In this document: one piece after another, positions 24,672-37,585 of the stretch | Numbering within the stretch: the first letter of the stretch is position 1 | How the letters are laid out: every line of letters starts with the position of its first letter | NCBI GenBank assembly: GCA_963703335.1 | Contig: OY969812.1 | Coordinates: forward strand, 62,001-126,000 | From: VRUE01 sp963703335 | GTDB lineage: Bacteria; Actinomycetota; Thermoleophilia; Solirubrobacterales; 70-9 | DNA length: 64,000 bases | Reading direction: 5' to 3' | Made by a program: the position numbers and the translations under genes | Notes under the pieces: generated by a model | Told to the model about the DNA's origin: nothing | What the model saw: the letters and a program-made list of their open reading frames with translations, nothing else | The model's database searches: none

Positions 24672-25874
24672 GTGAAGGCCGGCGCCTGGCTGCGAGAGCA
24701 CGTCCGGGCTGTCGCGGCTGCCGTCGTGCTGCTCCTCATGGCGCTGGGCGCAGCGGTCGCCGTCACCTGGCATTTCTCCTCCGACGCCCTGGTCCCGAAT
24801 CATTCGCCCTACTCGGAAGCCGTCGATGTCGAGGCGGTGTCCGGGGGCAAGATCACTCTGTCTCGCTCGGAGGCAAGCGAGCGACCGGGTTACTACGGTC
24901 TGGCATGGCAGTCCGGACACGCGATCATCGGGCCGATCGTCAGCGAGAGCGACGAGGGCATTACCCGCGGGCTCACCGACGTTCGGGGCTATCTCGTCCC
25001 CGGCACGGAGGGAGCCGGCCTCGAAAGCAACGTATACGCCGGTAATCCACGGGAAGCGCGAGGCCTTCCCTATCGATCCGTCGATGTCCCCGATCCATTG
25101 GGCTCGATGCCCGCCTGGTTGATCCCAGCACGCCGTGTAGCTGGAATCCACTCGCCGCCGACTTCCTCTACATGGGCGATCGTCGTCCACGGGCACAACG
25201 ACAATCGTGAGAACGGCCTGCGCATCGCCCCCGCCCTCCACCGCAGGGGCCTCCCCATCCTGCTCATCTCATACCGCAACGACCTCGGAGCCCCCGAGAG
25301 CCCTGACGAGCTTTACCACCTGGGCGAAACGGAGTGGCGGGATCTCGAAGCCGCCTCGCGTTATGCGATCCAAAACGGAGCTCACCAACTGGTCCTCTTC
25401 GGCTACTCGATGGGCGGCGCGCTGATTGCCCAATTCATGCAGCGCTCGCCGCTGCGAGATCGCGTCAGCGGCGTCGTTCTCGACGCCCCCGCCCTGGACT
25501 GGAAATCAATTTTTGCATTCAACTCCGAAGAGATGGGCCTTCCCGGCTTTTTCTCCCTGCCCGTCGAGTGGACCATTGACGCCCGCATCGATCCGGATTG
25601 GAACAGCCTCGACGCTCTACAGCACGCCGATTCTTTCCATCTGCCGGTCCTGCTCTTTCACGGCGTCGACGACAGCGTCGTCCCGATCGAGGACAGCGAC
25701 GAGTTCGCCGCGGAGCTCGGCAAGTGGGTGACCTACTACCGCGTTCCCGAGGCCGACCACACCCAGGAGTGGAACGTCGATCCGGCGCTCTACGAACGGC
25801 GTGTACGCCGTTTTCTCCTGCAAATCGGCCCCAAAACAGAACGAGCCCGACCGGCTAGGTCGGGCTCGAACTAA
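24672..25874 (+). CDS. Alpha/beta hydrolase with N-terminal membrane anchor
   Basis: 400 aa from GTG 24672. The N-terminal helix (AVAAAVVLLLMALGAAVAVTW) is followed by a domain of about 130 residues without a recognised name, then an alpha/beta-hydrolase core: AIVVHGHNDNREN, nucleophile Ser in LFGYSMGGALIAQFM, Asp in LFHGVDDSVVP, His in EADHTQEW. Resembles BAAT/FrsA-like or dienelactone-hydrolase-like serine esterases of the cell surface. The final residues ARPARSGSN are encoded by the stem of the convergent rRNA terminator. The small ORF upstream is probably co-transcribed. Confidence 0.88.
   Translation: MKAGAWLREHVRAVAAAVVLLLMALGAAVAVTWHFSSDALVPNHSPYSEAVDVEAVSGGKITLSRSEASERPGYYGLAWQSGHAIIGPIVSESDEGITRGLTDVRGYLVPGTEGAGLESNVYAGNPREARGLPYRSVDVPDPLGSMPAWLIPARRVAGIHSPPTSSTWAIVVHGHNDNRENGLRIAPALHRRGLPILLISYRNDLGAPESPDELYHLGETEWRDLEAASRYAIQNGAHQLVLFGYSMGGALIAQFMQRSPLRDRVSGVVLDAPALDWKSIFAFNSEEMGLPGFFSLPVEWTIDARIDPDWNSLDALQHADSFHLPVLLFHGVDDSVVPIEDSDEFAAELGKWVTYYRVPEADHTQEWNVDPALYERRVRRFLLQIGPKTERARPARSGSN
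25832..25868 (-). terminator. Intrinsic terminator of the rRNA operon
   Basis: On the minus strand an 11-bp perfect stem (CGAGCCCGACC at 25842-25852 with 25858-25868, 5-nt loop) is followed by TTCTGTTTT. It lies about 13 bp after the 5S 3' end. The stem is also coding sequence for the C-terminus of the convergent hydrolase, so one DNA element serves both strands. Confidence 0.85.
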
Positions 25875-25880
25875 TAAAGA

Positions 25881-25997
25881 ACCGGCGGCGACCTACTCTC
25901 CCAGGAGGTTGCCCTCCAAGTACCATCGGCGCTGAGAGGCTTAACTGCTCTGTTCGGAATGGGAAGAGGTGTTTCCCTCTCGCTATGCACCACCGGA
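25881..25997 (-). rRNA. rrf: 5S ribosomal RNA
   Basis: The minus strand reads TCCGGTGGTGCATAGCGAGA at the 5' end and closes with GGGAGAGTAGGTCGCCGCCG, giving a terminal stem and a length of about 117 nt. The internal CCGAACAGAGCAGTTAAGCC region is the standard 5S signature. Last gene of the 16S-23S-5S operon. Ends are approximate to a few bases. Confidence 0.95.
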
Positions 25998-26016
25998 AAT
26001 TTGCGAGACCGCCCCG

Positions 26017-26042
26017 GTGGAGCTTGAAAACTGCACAGACCA
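26017..26042 (-). ncRNA. 3' arm of the 23S rRNA processing stem
   Basis: The sequence GGTGGAGCTTGAAAACTGCA on the plus strand here is matched on the minus strand at 29162-29136 with few differences. In the transcript the two flanks of 23S pair into a long stem of the RNase III processing type. Confidence 0.75.
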
Positions 26043-26057
26043 AAGGGTAAAAACATC

Positions 26058-29055
<2,998 letters not shown>

Positions 29056-29271
29056 GGTGAGCAACCCGCACACAAAGTGTACGGGTCATAATTAAATTAC
29101 CCTCAAAATCCGCATAAATGCGGATCTCGATTATTGGCCTTGTGCAGTTTTCAAGGTCCACCGAGGCACGCACAACGGCTGACTGCCGTTGGCGGTCTCT
29201 CAAAACTGAGCAGCGTACCCAGCGCCATAGAGGCACTGGGGAGCCCGGTCGACGTTCTAGAGAAATCTCCC
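29056..29271 (-). ncRNA. 16S-23S internal transcribed spacer without tRNA
   Basis: 216 bp. It holds a hairpin at 29108-29125 (ATCCGCA, TAAA loop, TGCGGAT), the 5' arm of the 23S processing stem (29136-29162) and the 3' arm of the 16S stem (29192-29214). There is no cloverleaf and no GTTCGA T-loop, so the spacer tRNA-Ile/Ala of many bacteria is absent. Confidence 0.8.
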
Positions 29272-30819
<1,548 letters not shown>

Positions 30820-31003
30820 AGGTACTTCTTACAGAGAGCTGTCATGCCTGGCAAATTGCAAATCGCCGGGTACACATACTCGGCGACCGGCATGACGGGT
30901 AAATCAGACCACCCGGCGCGCTGGCGCACCGAGTGGATCGGGCTCAAACATCCCACGGACACGAGTGTCCGCGGGGTGCACGCTGCTCAGTTTTCAAAGA
31001 CCG
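30820..31003 (-). ncRNA. rRNA operon 5' leader with 16S processing stem
   Basis: Positions 30982-31003 (plus strand GCTGCTCAGTTTTCAAAGAC) pair with 29192-29214 to form the stem enclosing 16S. Nearer the 16S, GTCATGCC at 30841-30848 pairs with GGCATGAC at 30889-30896 around an inner TCGCCG/CGGCGA stem. A 16-bp perfect palindrome, CGGACACGAGTGTCCG, lies at 30956-30971. No tRNA or protein gene fits here. Confidence 0.7.
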
Positions 31004-31079
31004 CTGCGCCTTCGAGCGACGGGACTCGCCGCTCTTCACGCATGGGCCAGGCACCAGGCCTTGCCCAGAGGGACGAAGG

Positions 31080-31108
31080 AGTATAGCGCTGTGGCGGCGC
31101 TTTGCCTA
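31080..31108 (-). promoter_or_regulatory. Putative rRNA operon promoter TAGGCA-17-TATACT
   Basis: On the minus strand TAGGCA (31108-31103) and TATACT (31085-31080) are 17 bp apart, a good sigma-70 match in the -10 and four of six in the -35. It lies about 80 bp upstream of the 16S processing arm. The TAG of the -35 is the tyrS stop codon, so promoter and upstream gene abut exactly. No second promoter was seen. Confidence 0.5.
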
Positions 31109-32278
31109 GACGTCATCGGCCGGGGCCCGGAGGCGGCGAAAGCGGCGCTTGCCCACCTGCAGCACGCGGCCGTCAAGTTCGACCACGGCGAGATCGAGCC
31201 TATCGGACGGCAGCGGCTCCCCGTCGAGCTTTGCGCCGCCCTGGCGGATCAAGCGACGGGCCTCGCTCGAGCTGATCTCGAAGGCACCGGCCATCAGCAG
31301 CGGCAGATGGACCTCGCCTCCATCGTCCCCGATATAGGGAGCCAAATCGAGCTCCTCGATCTCATCAGGCGCCCCCCGCTCAACGAAGAGTCGGTTGAAG
31401 TGATCCTCGGCAGCCTTTGCGGCGTCGCCGCCGTGGAAGCGATCGACGATGCCTCGAGCCAGCGCTCGCTTGGCCTCGTTGGGGGGAAGGTCAGCCTCCG
31501 GCTCGAGGCCGAGCACGAGCCGGTAGTAGTCCGGCATCGCCTCGTCGGGTACTCGCATCACCTTGCCGAACATCTCCTCCGGCGCCTCGGTGACGCCGAT
31601 GTAGTTGCCCAGCGACTTGCTCATCTTCTGCTTGCCATCGGTCCCGACCAGGATCGGCAGGGTCATGATCGATTGCGGCTTCTGGCCATAGGCGGTTTGG
31701 ATATCGCGGCCGAAGAGCAGGTTGAACTTCTGGTCGGTGCCGCCGATCTCTATGTCGGCCTCCACCGCCACCGAGTCGTAGCCCTGCAGCAGCGGGTAGA
31801 GCAGCTCGAGAGCCGCGATCGGCGCCCCCGCCGCGAGGCGCTTCTGGAAGTCGTCCCGCTCGATTAGGCGCGCGACCGTCGTCTGCGCCAAGAGGCCCAA
31901 CAGCTCCTCGGGCGCCATGCGAAGCCACTCGCTGTTGAAGCGCACCTCGGTGCGCTCGCGGTCGAGGACCTTGAAGGCTTGCTCCTGGTAGGTCGCGGCG
32001 TTGGCTTCGATCTCCTCGGGGGACGGCATCGGGCGCTGGGCGGAGCGCCCGCTGGGGTCGCCGACGCGAGCGGTGAAGTCGCCGACGATGAGGACGACCT
32101 GATGTCCCTCCCGCTGGAACTCGCGCAGCTTCTCGAGCACGACGGTGTGGCCGAGGTGGATGTCTGGCGTCGTCGGGTCGATGCCGAGCTTGATGCGCAG
32201 CGGCTTGCCGGCGGCCAGCTGCTCCTGCAGCATTCCCGCCGGCAGCACGTCGACCGCGTTGCGCGTCAGGTCCGCCAC
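31106..32278 (-). CDS. tyrS: Tyrosyl-tRNA synthetase
   Basis: Class I synthetase charging tRNA-Tyr. Motifs: HIGH variant HLGH (IHLGHTVVL), KMSKS in DGKQKMSKSLGNYIG, LLQGYDSVA and a C-terminal S4 domain (SSSEARRLIRQGGAKLDGE). I set the start at GTG 32278 (390 aa) because TAGCAT precedes it by 7 nt; the frame continues upstream only through the divergent PBP promoter. There is no room for a T-box leader, so regulation by tRNA-Tyr in the leader is unlikely. Confidence 0.95.
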   Translation of the reverse strand: MADLTRNAVDVLPAGMLQEQLAAGKPLRIKLGIDPTTPDIHLGHTVVLEKLREFQREGHQVVLIVGDFTARVGDPSGRSAQRPMPSPEEIEANAATYQEQAFKVLDRERTEVRFNSEWLRMAPEELLGLLAQTTVARLIERDDFQKRLAAGAPIAALELLYPLLQGYDSVAVEADIEIGGTDQKFNLLFGRDIQTAYGQKPQSIMTLPILVGTDGKQKMSKSLGNYIGVTEAPEEMFGKVMRVPDEAMPDYYRLVLGLEPEADLPPNEAKRALARGIVDRFHGGDAAKAAEDHFNRLFVERGAPDEIEELDLAPYIGDDGGEVHLPLLMAGAFEISSSEARRLIRQGGAKLDGEPLPSDRLDLAVVELDGRVLQVGKRRFRRLRAPADDV

Positions 32279-32285
32279 GGGCCCA

Positions 32286-32295
32286 ATGCTAGACT
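32286..32295. promoter_or_regulatory. Overlapping divergent -10 elements, tyrS / PBP1A
   Basis: ATGCTAGACT reads TAGACT rightward (32290-32295) and TAGCAT leftward (32291-32286), sharing TA. TAGCAT is 7 nt from the tyrS GTG. The ATG inside this element is in frame with the PBP gene but is more likely promoter sequence than a start codon. Confidence 0.5.
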
Positions 32296-32306
32296 GCCGC
32301 ACTCTC

Positions 32307-34478
32307 TTGGCGGGCGAACGCAGCAAGCCGCGCCTCAAGAAGCTACGCATCCTCTTCGTTGTAATGGGGCTAGGCGTGCTGGGGCTGGTCTCGATGGTCT
32401 TCGGGATGATGGCCGCTGTCTCACGCGACCTGCCGGCGATCTACAACTTCTCTCAGTACAAGGCATCGAAGAACAGCGAGGTATTCGACGCGTCGGGAGA
32501 ACCGATCGGGACGCTGACCAGCGACCAGAACAAGATCTTGCTCACCTCCGGTCAGATCTCTCCCAACATCAAGAATGCCGTGGTCTCGATCGAGGACAGC
32601 CGCTTCTACGAGCACAACGGCGTCGATTTCCAAGGGATAGGGCGGGCGCTGGTCAAGGACATCCTCAGCCAGAGTGCGGCTCAGGGCGCCTCGACGATCA
32701 CCGAGCAGTTCGTCAAGAACGCCCTGGAAGCCCAGGGCAGCCGCACGGTCTTCCAGAAGTTCCGCGAGGCCGCCCTCGCCTACCGGCTGGAGCGCCACTG
32801 GACCAAGGACGAAATCCTCACCCAGTACCTCAACACGATCTATTTCGGCGAGGGCGCCTACGGGATCGAGGCCGCGGCGCGCACCTTCTTCGGCGCCGCC
32901 CATCCGACCTGCGGGACGCCGAACGAGCCGTGCGCCTCGGTCCTGGAGCCGTGGGAGGCGGCGATGCTGGCCGGAGTCATCGCCTCGCCCTCGGCCTACG
33001 ACCCCAAGTTCTATCCGGAAAACTCGCTCGCCCGGCGCAACCTGGTGCTCGAAAAGATGTACGAACAGGGCTACATCACGCGCGAGCAGTTCGACGAAGG
33101 ACGCCAGCAGGCCCTCCCCTCGCCGGACGACATCGAGCCTCCGACGCTCGACTCCAAGGCCCCTTACTTCACCGCCTGGCTACGCCAACAGCTGGTCGAA
33201 CGCTACGGCGCCGCCAAGGCCTTCTTCGGCGGCCTCAAGGTGAAGTCGACGATCGACCTGCGCCTGCAGGGAGCGGCTGAAGAAGCGGTCAACTCCTACC
33301 TCGGCTACTCGCCCGCCACCGCCTCGGTGGTCGTGATCGACAACAAAAACGCCGGCATCAAGGCGATGGTCGGCGGTCCCGACTTCAAGACAAAGCCCTT
33401 CAACCTGGCCACCCAGGGCCACCGTCAGCCGGGCTCCTCGATCAAGCCCTTCATCCTCCTCACCGCCCTCGAAGAGGGCATCTCCCCGTACACGACCTTC
33501 GAATCGGCCGAACAGGAATTCCATTTCGGCAAGAACGACCAGGAAACCTTTCGCGTGACCAACGACGAGGGGGCCTACGCCGGCACCAGTGACATCGTCT
33601 CGGCGACGACCTACTCCGACAACTCGGTCTACGCCCAACTCGCGCTCGAAGGACTAAAGGGCAAGACGGTTGGCGACCGCACGCGCTCGATCGCGGCGAC
33701 GATCCACAAGGCGGGCTATGACGACCCGATCTCGACCAACCCGGCGATGGTTCTGGGCGGGATCGATCCCGGCGTGACCCCACTCGGCTGGACCTACGCA
33801 TACACGACGATCGCCAACGGCGGCGACCGGGTCAGCGGCACGCTGGCGGCGCGGCCCGGCGACAGCCCGGTTGCATACACCCAGGTCACCGACCAGGACG
33901 GCCAGACGATCAAGGACGGCGACAACGACTCGATCCACAAGCAAGTGATCCCCGAAGGAGTCGCCGAAGAAGCGAAGAGCATTCTGGAAACCGTCGTCAG
34001 TAGCGGCACCGGCGTCAACGCCGACATCGGCGCCGCGGGCCAGTGGGGCAAGACGGGCACGACCGAGAACAACGGCGACGCCTGGTTCTGCGGAGCGACC
34101 GAAGAAGTGACCGCCTGCGTCTGGGTCGGCTATGCCGACACCGTCACCTCCATGGCCACTCTCTACAACGGCGGACCGGTGATGGGCGGCACCTTCCCGG
34201 CGCTGATATGGGCCAGCGTAATCTCGGCCTGGGAAGAGATCCGCACCGAACGTGCAGTCGAAGCGAAGGAGGGCAAGCGCGACTCCAGCTCCTCGGACTC
34301 CAGCGGCTCGACGTACACGCCGCCTGAATCATCCGGCGAACCCGCACCGGAATCGGAAGAAAGCGAACCGGTTGAACCGGCTACCCCCCAAGAAGCACCC
34401 GAAGCCGCCCAACCGTCGGCGCCCGAACCGGCCGAACCGGCGGCACCGTCCACGGGCGGCGGCATCACCGCCGGCTAA
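32307..34478 (+). CDS. Class A penicillin-binding protein (glycosyltransferase plus transpeptidase)
   Basis: Polymerises and cross-links peptidoglycan. One N-terminal membrane helix (LRILFVVMGLGVLGLVSMVFG), then a GT51 domain with catalytic Glu in VVSIEDSRFYEHNGVD and GASTITEQFVKN. The transpeptidase has SSIK (GSSIKPF), SDN (TYSDNSVYAQ) and KTG (WGKTGTTEN). The C-terminus is a 65-residue Ser/Glu/Pro/Ala tail, probably in the wall. I prefer TTG 32307 (723 aa), because ATG 32286 falls inside the -10 element; only seven residues differ. The 3' end overlaps convergent mpg by 14 bp. Confidence 0.92.
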   Translation: MAGERSKPRLKKLRILFVVMGLGVLGLVSMVFGMMAAVSRDLPAIYNFSQYKASKNSEVFDASGEPIGTLTSDQNKILLTSGQISPNIKNAVVSIEDSRFYEHNGVDFQGIGRALVKDILSQSAAQGASTITEQFVKNALEAQGSRTVFQKFREAALAYRLERHWTKDEILTQYLNTIYFGEGAYGIEAAARTFFGAAHPTCGTPNEPCASVLEPWEAAMLAGVIASPSAYDPKFYPENSLARRNLVLEKMYEQGYITREQFDEGRQQALPSPDDIEPPTLDSKAPYFTAWLRQQLVERYGAAKAFFGGLKVKSTIDLRLQGAAEEAVNSYLGYSPATASVVVIDNKNAGIKAMVGGPDFKTKPFNLATQGHRQPGSSIKPFILLTALEEGISPYTTFESAEQEFHFGKNDQETFRVTNDEGAYAGTSDIVSATTYSDNSVYAQLALEGLKGKTVGDRTRSIAATIHKAGYDDPISTNPAMVLGGIDPGVTPLGWTYAYTTIANGGDRVSGTLAARPGDSPVAYTQVTDQDGQTIKDGDNDSIHKQVIPEGVAEEAKSILETVVSSGTGVNADIGAAGQWGKTGTTENNGDAWFCGATEEVTACVWVGYADTVTSMATLYNGGPVMGGTFPALIWASVISAWEEIRTERAVEAKEGKRDSSSSDSSGSTYTPPESSGEPAPESEESEPVEPATPQEAPEAAQPSAPEPAEPAAPSTGGGITAG

Positions 34479-35082
34479 CCCCCGCCGAACTGGGGTGTGG
34501 CCTGGAGACGTTGGGATTACCCGCCGCGCAGAAGCGCCACGGTCGCTCGACCGCCTTGGTGATGCCGATTCTGGGGCCGGTCAGCACCTGCGCTTTCCAG
34601 GCGGCCTCGGGCCGGAGGAGCAGAAAGGGGTCGGCAAGCAGGTCGGCGTCGTTCTGCTCGAGTTCGATCCCGAGCGCCTCGGTCAGCTTGCCTGGGCCCG
34701 AGCAGAGATCGGTGTCGGGACGCTCGCCGCGGCGGGCCTTCATCGCCTCGACGCCCTCGGTCGGCTCAAGCGCACGAATCAGCACCGCCGCCGCCTCACC
34801 CTCAGGTTCGGCGACGAAGTTGAGCAGCTTGTGAATACCGTAGGAGAGGTAGACGTAGGCGCGGGCGGGTGGGCCGAAGAGCACCTCGGTGCGGTTGGTC
34901 AGCCCGACGTAGGCGTGGCAGGCAGGGTCGTCGCGCTCGTAGCTCTCGGTCTCGACGATGACGCCGCCGCAGCCGGCGAAGAACAGTCGGCAGCCGATCA
35001 GATGACGAGCGACCTCGTGCACCGAGCGAGCGAAGAACGCCGTGTCGAGGCGTTCGTCGGTGGCTGCGGCCGGGACACTCAC
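34465..35082 (-). CDS. mpg: 3-methyladenine DNA glycosylase (AAG/MPG family)
   Basis: Removes alkylated and deaminated purines to start base-excision repair. Family motifs: ARHLIGCRLF, VETESYERDDPACHAYVGLTNR with the catalytic Glu, FGPPARAYVYLSYGIH, and LCSGPGKLTEALGI. Length 205 aa is typical. GTG 35082 overlaps the argH stop (GTGA). It is the last gene of the ilvE-cimA-argH line and has no metabolic link to its neighbours. Confidence 0.92.
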   Translation of the reverse strand: MSVPAAATDERLDTAFFARSVHEVARHLIGCRLFFAGCGGVIVETESYERDDPACHAYVGLTNRTEVLFGPPARAYVYLSYGIHKLLNFVAEPEGEAAAVLIRALEPTEGVEAMKARRGERPDTDLCSGPGKLTEALGIELEQNDADLLADPFLLLRPEAAWKAQVLTGPRIGITKAVERPWRFCAAGNPNVSRPHPSSAGVSRR

Positions 35083-36470
35083 GAACGCTCTTCGAGCGCC
35101 CTTGCCTTGACCGCGCCGAGCGTCTCTTGCGCCTGTCCGAGCTGTACCGCAAGCGCCTGCGAGCCAGTGCCGCCCTCGATTTGCTTTGACTCGAGCCAGC
35201 TGCTGCGCTGCAAGACCTCGTAGAAGGAGCCGTCGAGCTGATCGGAGCGCTCGCGAAGCTCGTCCTCGCTCAACTGCGAGAGCGACTTTTCCCGCTCGAC
35301 TGCATCTCGGACAAGGCCGCCGACGATTCCATGCGCCTCACGGAAGGGCACGCCGCGGCGCACCAGCAAATCGGCGATCTCGGTGGCGGCGAGCATCTCG
35401 TCGCCGGAGGCCGCCTCGAGGCGCTCGCGGTCGAACTCGATCCCGGCCAGCATTCCCTCGGTCGCGTCGAGACATGACTCGATCGTGTCGATCGCGTCGA
35501 AGAGCGGCTCCTTGTCCTCTTGCATGTCCTTGCCATAGGTGAGTGGCAGGGCATGCATCGTGCCCAGCAGCGAGGCGTAGCTGGCGGCGACACGGGGGCT
35601 CTTGGCGCGCAGCAGCTCGGCCGAGTCGGGGTTCTTCTTCTGGGGCATGATGCTCGACCCCGAGGAGAAGGACTCGTCGAGTTCGCAGAAGCCGAACTCG
35701 GTGCTCGACCAGATCACGATCTCCGAACCGAAGCGCGAGAGGTGCATCGCGCAGGTCGAGGCCGCCGCGAGGTAGTCGAGGACGAAGTCGCGGTTGGAAG
35801 CACCGTCGATCGAGTTGTGGCTGACGTGCTCGAAGCCGAGGTCATCGGCGACGGCGTTGCGGTCGATATCCCAGTTGACCCCGGCGAGGGCGCCGGAGCC
35901 AAGCGGCATCACCGAGGCGCTGTCGAGCGCGAACTGGAAGCGCAGCACGTCGCGGGCGAGCATCCAGAAGTAGGCGAGCAGATGGTGGCCGAGGTAAACG
36001 GGCTGGGCGCGCTGAAGATGGGTGTAGCCGGGCATCGGCCAATCGCGGTGTCGCTCAGCCAGCTCCAGCAGCCGCTCCATTGCGGCGCCGGCCAGCTCGA
36101 TCGCGCGCAGCGAGTGCGCCTGCACGACCATCGCCACGTCGGTGGCCACTTGGTCGTTGCGGGAGCGGCCCGTGTGTAGCTTGCCGGCAAGCGGACCGAT
36201 CTCCTCGCCGAGAAGCCGCTCAACCGCCATGTGGATGTCCTCGTCGGCGTCGGCGAACTCGAAGCCGTGCTCGCCCATGCGCGCCCGCACCCACTCCAGC
36301 CCGGCGTCGATCTGCTGCAGCTCGTCGCCGCTGAGGACGCCGATCTCGCAGAGGCCACGGGCGTGCGCCTGCGACTGGTCGATGTCGTACGGCGCCAGCC
36401 GCCAATCGAACTCGATCGAGCGGTTGATTCGCCAGAAGCGGGGGTCTGGGTCTTTGCGGAAGCGAGACAT
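35079..36470 (-). CDS. argH: Argininosuccinate lyase
   Basis: Cleaves argininosuccinate to arginine and fumarate. Fumarase-superfamily signature GSSIMPQKKNPDSAELLRAK, HTGRSRNDQVATD, and YTHLQRAQPVYLGH with the catalytic His. ATG 36470 gives 463 aa and overlaps the upstream stop (TGATG). No other arg genes are nearby; argG is absent from the window, so its placement after a DegT enzyme and cimA is unusual. Confidence 0.95.
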   Translation of the reverse strand: MSRFRKDPDPRFWRINRSIEFDWRLAPYDIDQSQAHARGLCEIGVLSGDELQQIDAGLEWVRARMGEHGFEFADADEDIHMAVERLLGEEIGPLAGKLHTGRSRNDQVATDVAMVVQAHSLRAIELAGAAMERLLELAERHRDWPMPGYTHLQRAQPVYLGHHLLAYFWMLARDVLRFQFALDSASVMPLGSGALAGVNWDIDRNAVADDLGFEHVSHNSIDGASNRDFVLDYLAAASTCAMHLSRFGSEIVIWSSTEFGFCELDESFSSGSSIMPQKKNPDSAELLRAKSPRVAASYASLLGTMHALPLTYGKDMQEDKEPLFDAIDTIESCLDATEGMLAGIEFDRERLEAASGDEMLAATEIADLLVRRGVPFREAHGIVGGLVRDAVEREKSLSQLSEDELRERSDQLDGSFYEVLQRSSWLESKQIEGGTGSQALAVQLGQAQETLGAVKARALEERS

Positions 36471-37585
36471 CAGCGGATGGATTCGGCGAGAGCCTCGCAT
36501 ACCCGCGTCACCTGCGACTCGTTCATCGCCGGGAAGAAGGGCAGCGCCAAGGAGGATGCGGAGGCGGCTTCGGCGACTGGGAACTGGCCCTCGCGATAGC
36601 CGAGCTCGCGCAGGTGGGGAAAGAGGTGGATGCAGGGCAGGTAGGCCTTGCTGGCGATACCGCGCTCCGCGAGGCGAGCGATAGTCGCGTCGCGGTCGAT
36701 CGAGGGATCGAGCCGCACCGTGTAGACGAACCAGCTGCGCCTCTCCATGTCACGGCCGGCAATCGGGGCTTGCACGCCGTCAATCGCCGCCAGCCCATCC
36801 TCATAGAGGGTCGCCACCCGACTGCGGTCGACAAGCATCGCGTCGAGACGCTCCAGCTGGGCGACGCCGAGCGCCGCGGCGACGTCGGCAAGGCGGTAGT
36901 TGAAGCCGAGGCCACCGTGGTCGAGCCAACCCATGTCGGCGGCGCGGCCCTGATTGCGCTCGCTGCGCAGGCGAGCGGCGAGCGCAGAGTCGCCGGGCAC
37001 GATCATGCCCCCCTCCCCCGTCGTCATCTGCTTGTTGGCGTAGAAGGCAAAGGTGGCGACGTTGCCCCTGGCGCCGACCTTTTGAGCCTCTGAATCGACC
37101 GCTCCGAGCGCCTCGCAGGCGTCCTCGAGAAGCCCGAGGTCATGCTTGCGCGCAAGCGCCTCCAGCTCCGGCATCGCGGCCGGGTAGCCGAAGATGTGGA
37201 CCGGCAGAATCCCCACCGTACGCTCGCCGACTGCTGCTGCTGCCGCCGCCGCCGGATCGAGGTTGAGGGTGACCGGGTCGACGTCGCAGAAGACCGGCCG
37301 CGCACCCTCGTAAAGCAGGCAGTTGGCCGAGGCGACGAAGCTGAAGGGACTGGTAAGGACCTCGTCATCCTGTCCCCAGCCGAGCGCCCGCACGCCGAGG
37401 TGAAGGCCAGCGGTTCCGCTGGACACCGCGACCGCATCGTCGACTCCAAGCCAGGAGGCGAAGGCGCGCTCAAAGCGTTCCCCCATCGGCCCGAGCGAGA
37501 GCCGCCCCGAGCGCAGGACCTCGAGCACGAGCTCCTCCTCGCGAGCGCCGATTTCCGGCTTGGCGAGGGGGATCGAATCGCTCAT
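36470..37585 (-). CDS. DegT/DnrJ/EryC1/StrS-family aminotransferase
   Basis: 371 aa, PLP-dependent sugar-aminotransferase fold. The PLP Lys is in FAFYANKQMTTGEGGMIV. Other family features: LSLGPMGERFERAFASWLGV, VSSGTAGLHLGVRALGWG, EDACEALGA and GLNYRLADVAAALGVAQLE. Such enzymes aminate keto-sugars for surface glycans or antibiotics. Here it lies inside an amino-acid operon with overlapping ends (ATGA with cimA, TGATG with argH), with no sugar genes nearby, so the substrate is open. Start at MSDSIPLAKP. Confidence 0.88.
   Translation of the reverse strand: MSDSIPLAKPEIGAREEELVLEVLRSGRLSLGPMGERFERAFASWLGVDDAVAVSSGTAGLHLGVRALGWGQDDEVLTSPFSFVASANCLLYEGARPVFCDVDPVTLNLDPAAAAAAAVGERTVGILPVHIFGYPAAMPELEALARKHDLGLLEDACEALGAVDSEAQKVGARGNVATFAFYANKQMTTGEGGMIVPGDSALAARLRSERNQGRAADMGWLDHGGLGFNYRLADVAAALGVAQLERLDAMLVDRSRVATLYEDGLAAIDGVQAPIAGRDMERRSWFVYTVRLDPSIDRDATIARLAERGIASKAYLPCIHLFPHLRELGYREGQFPVAEAASASSLALPFFPAMNESQVTRVCEALAESIR

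Noticed and set aside
30820..31080. Possible tRNA or small protein in the rRNA leader
   Set aside because: No cloverleaf or T-loop; the sequence is explained by processing stems and hairpins.
32279..32306. T-box riboswitch before tyrS
   Set aside because: The tyrS start is 7 nt after its -10 element and the divergent gene begins at once, so there is no room for a leader.
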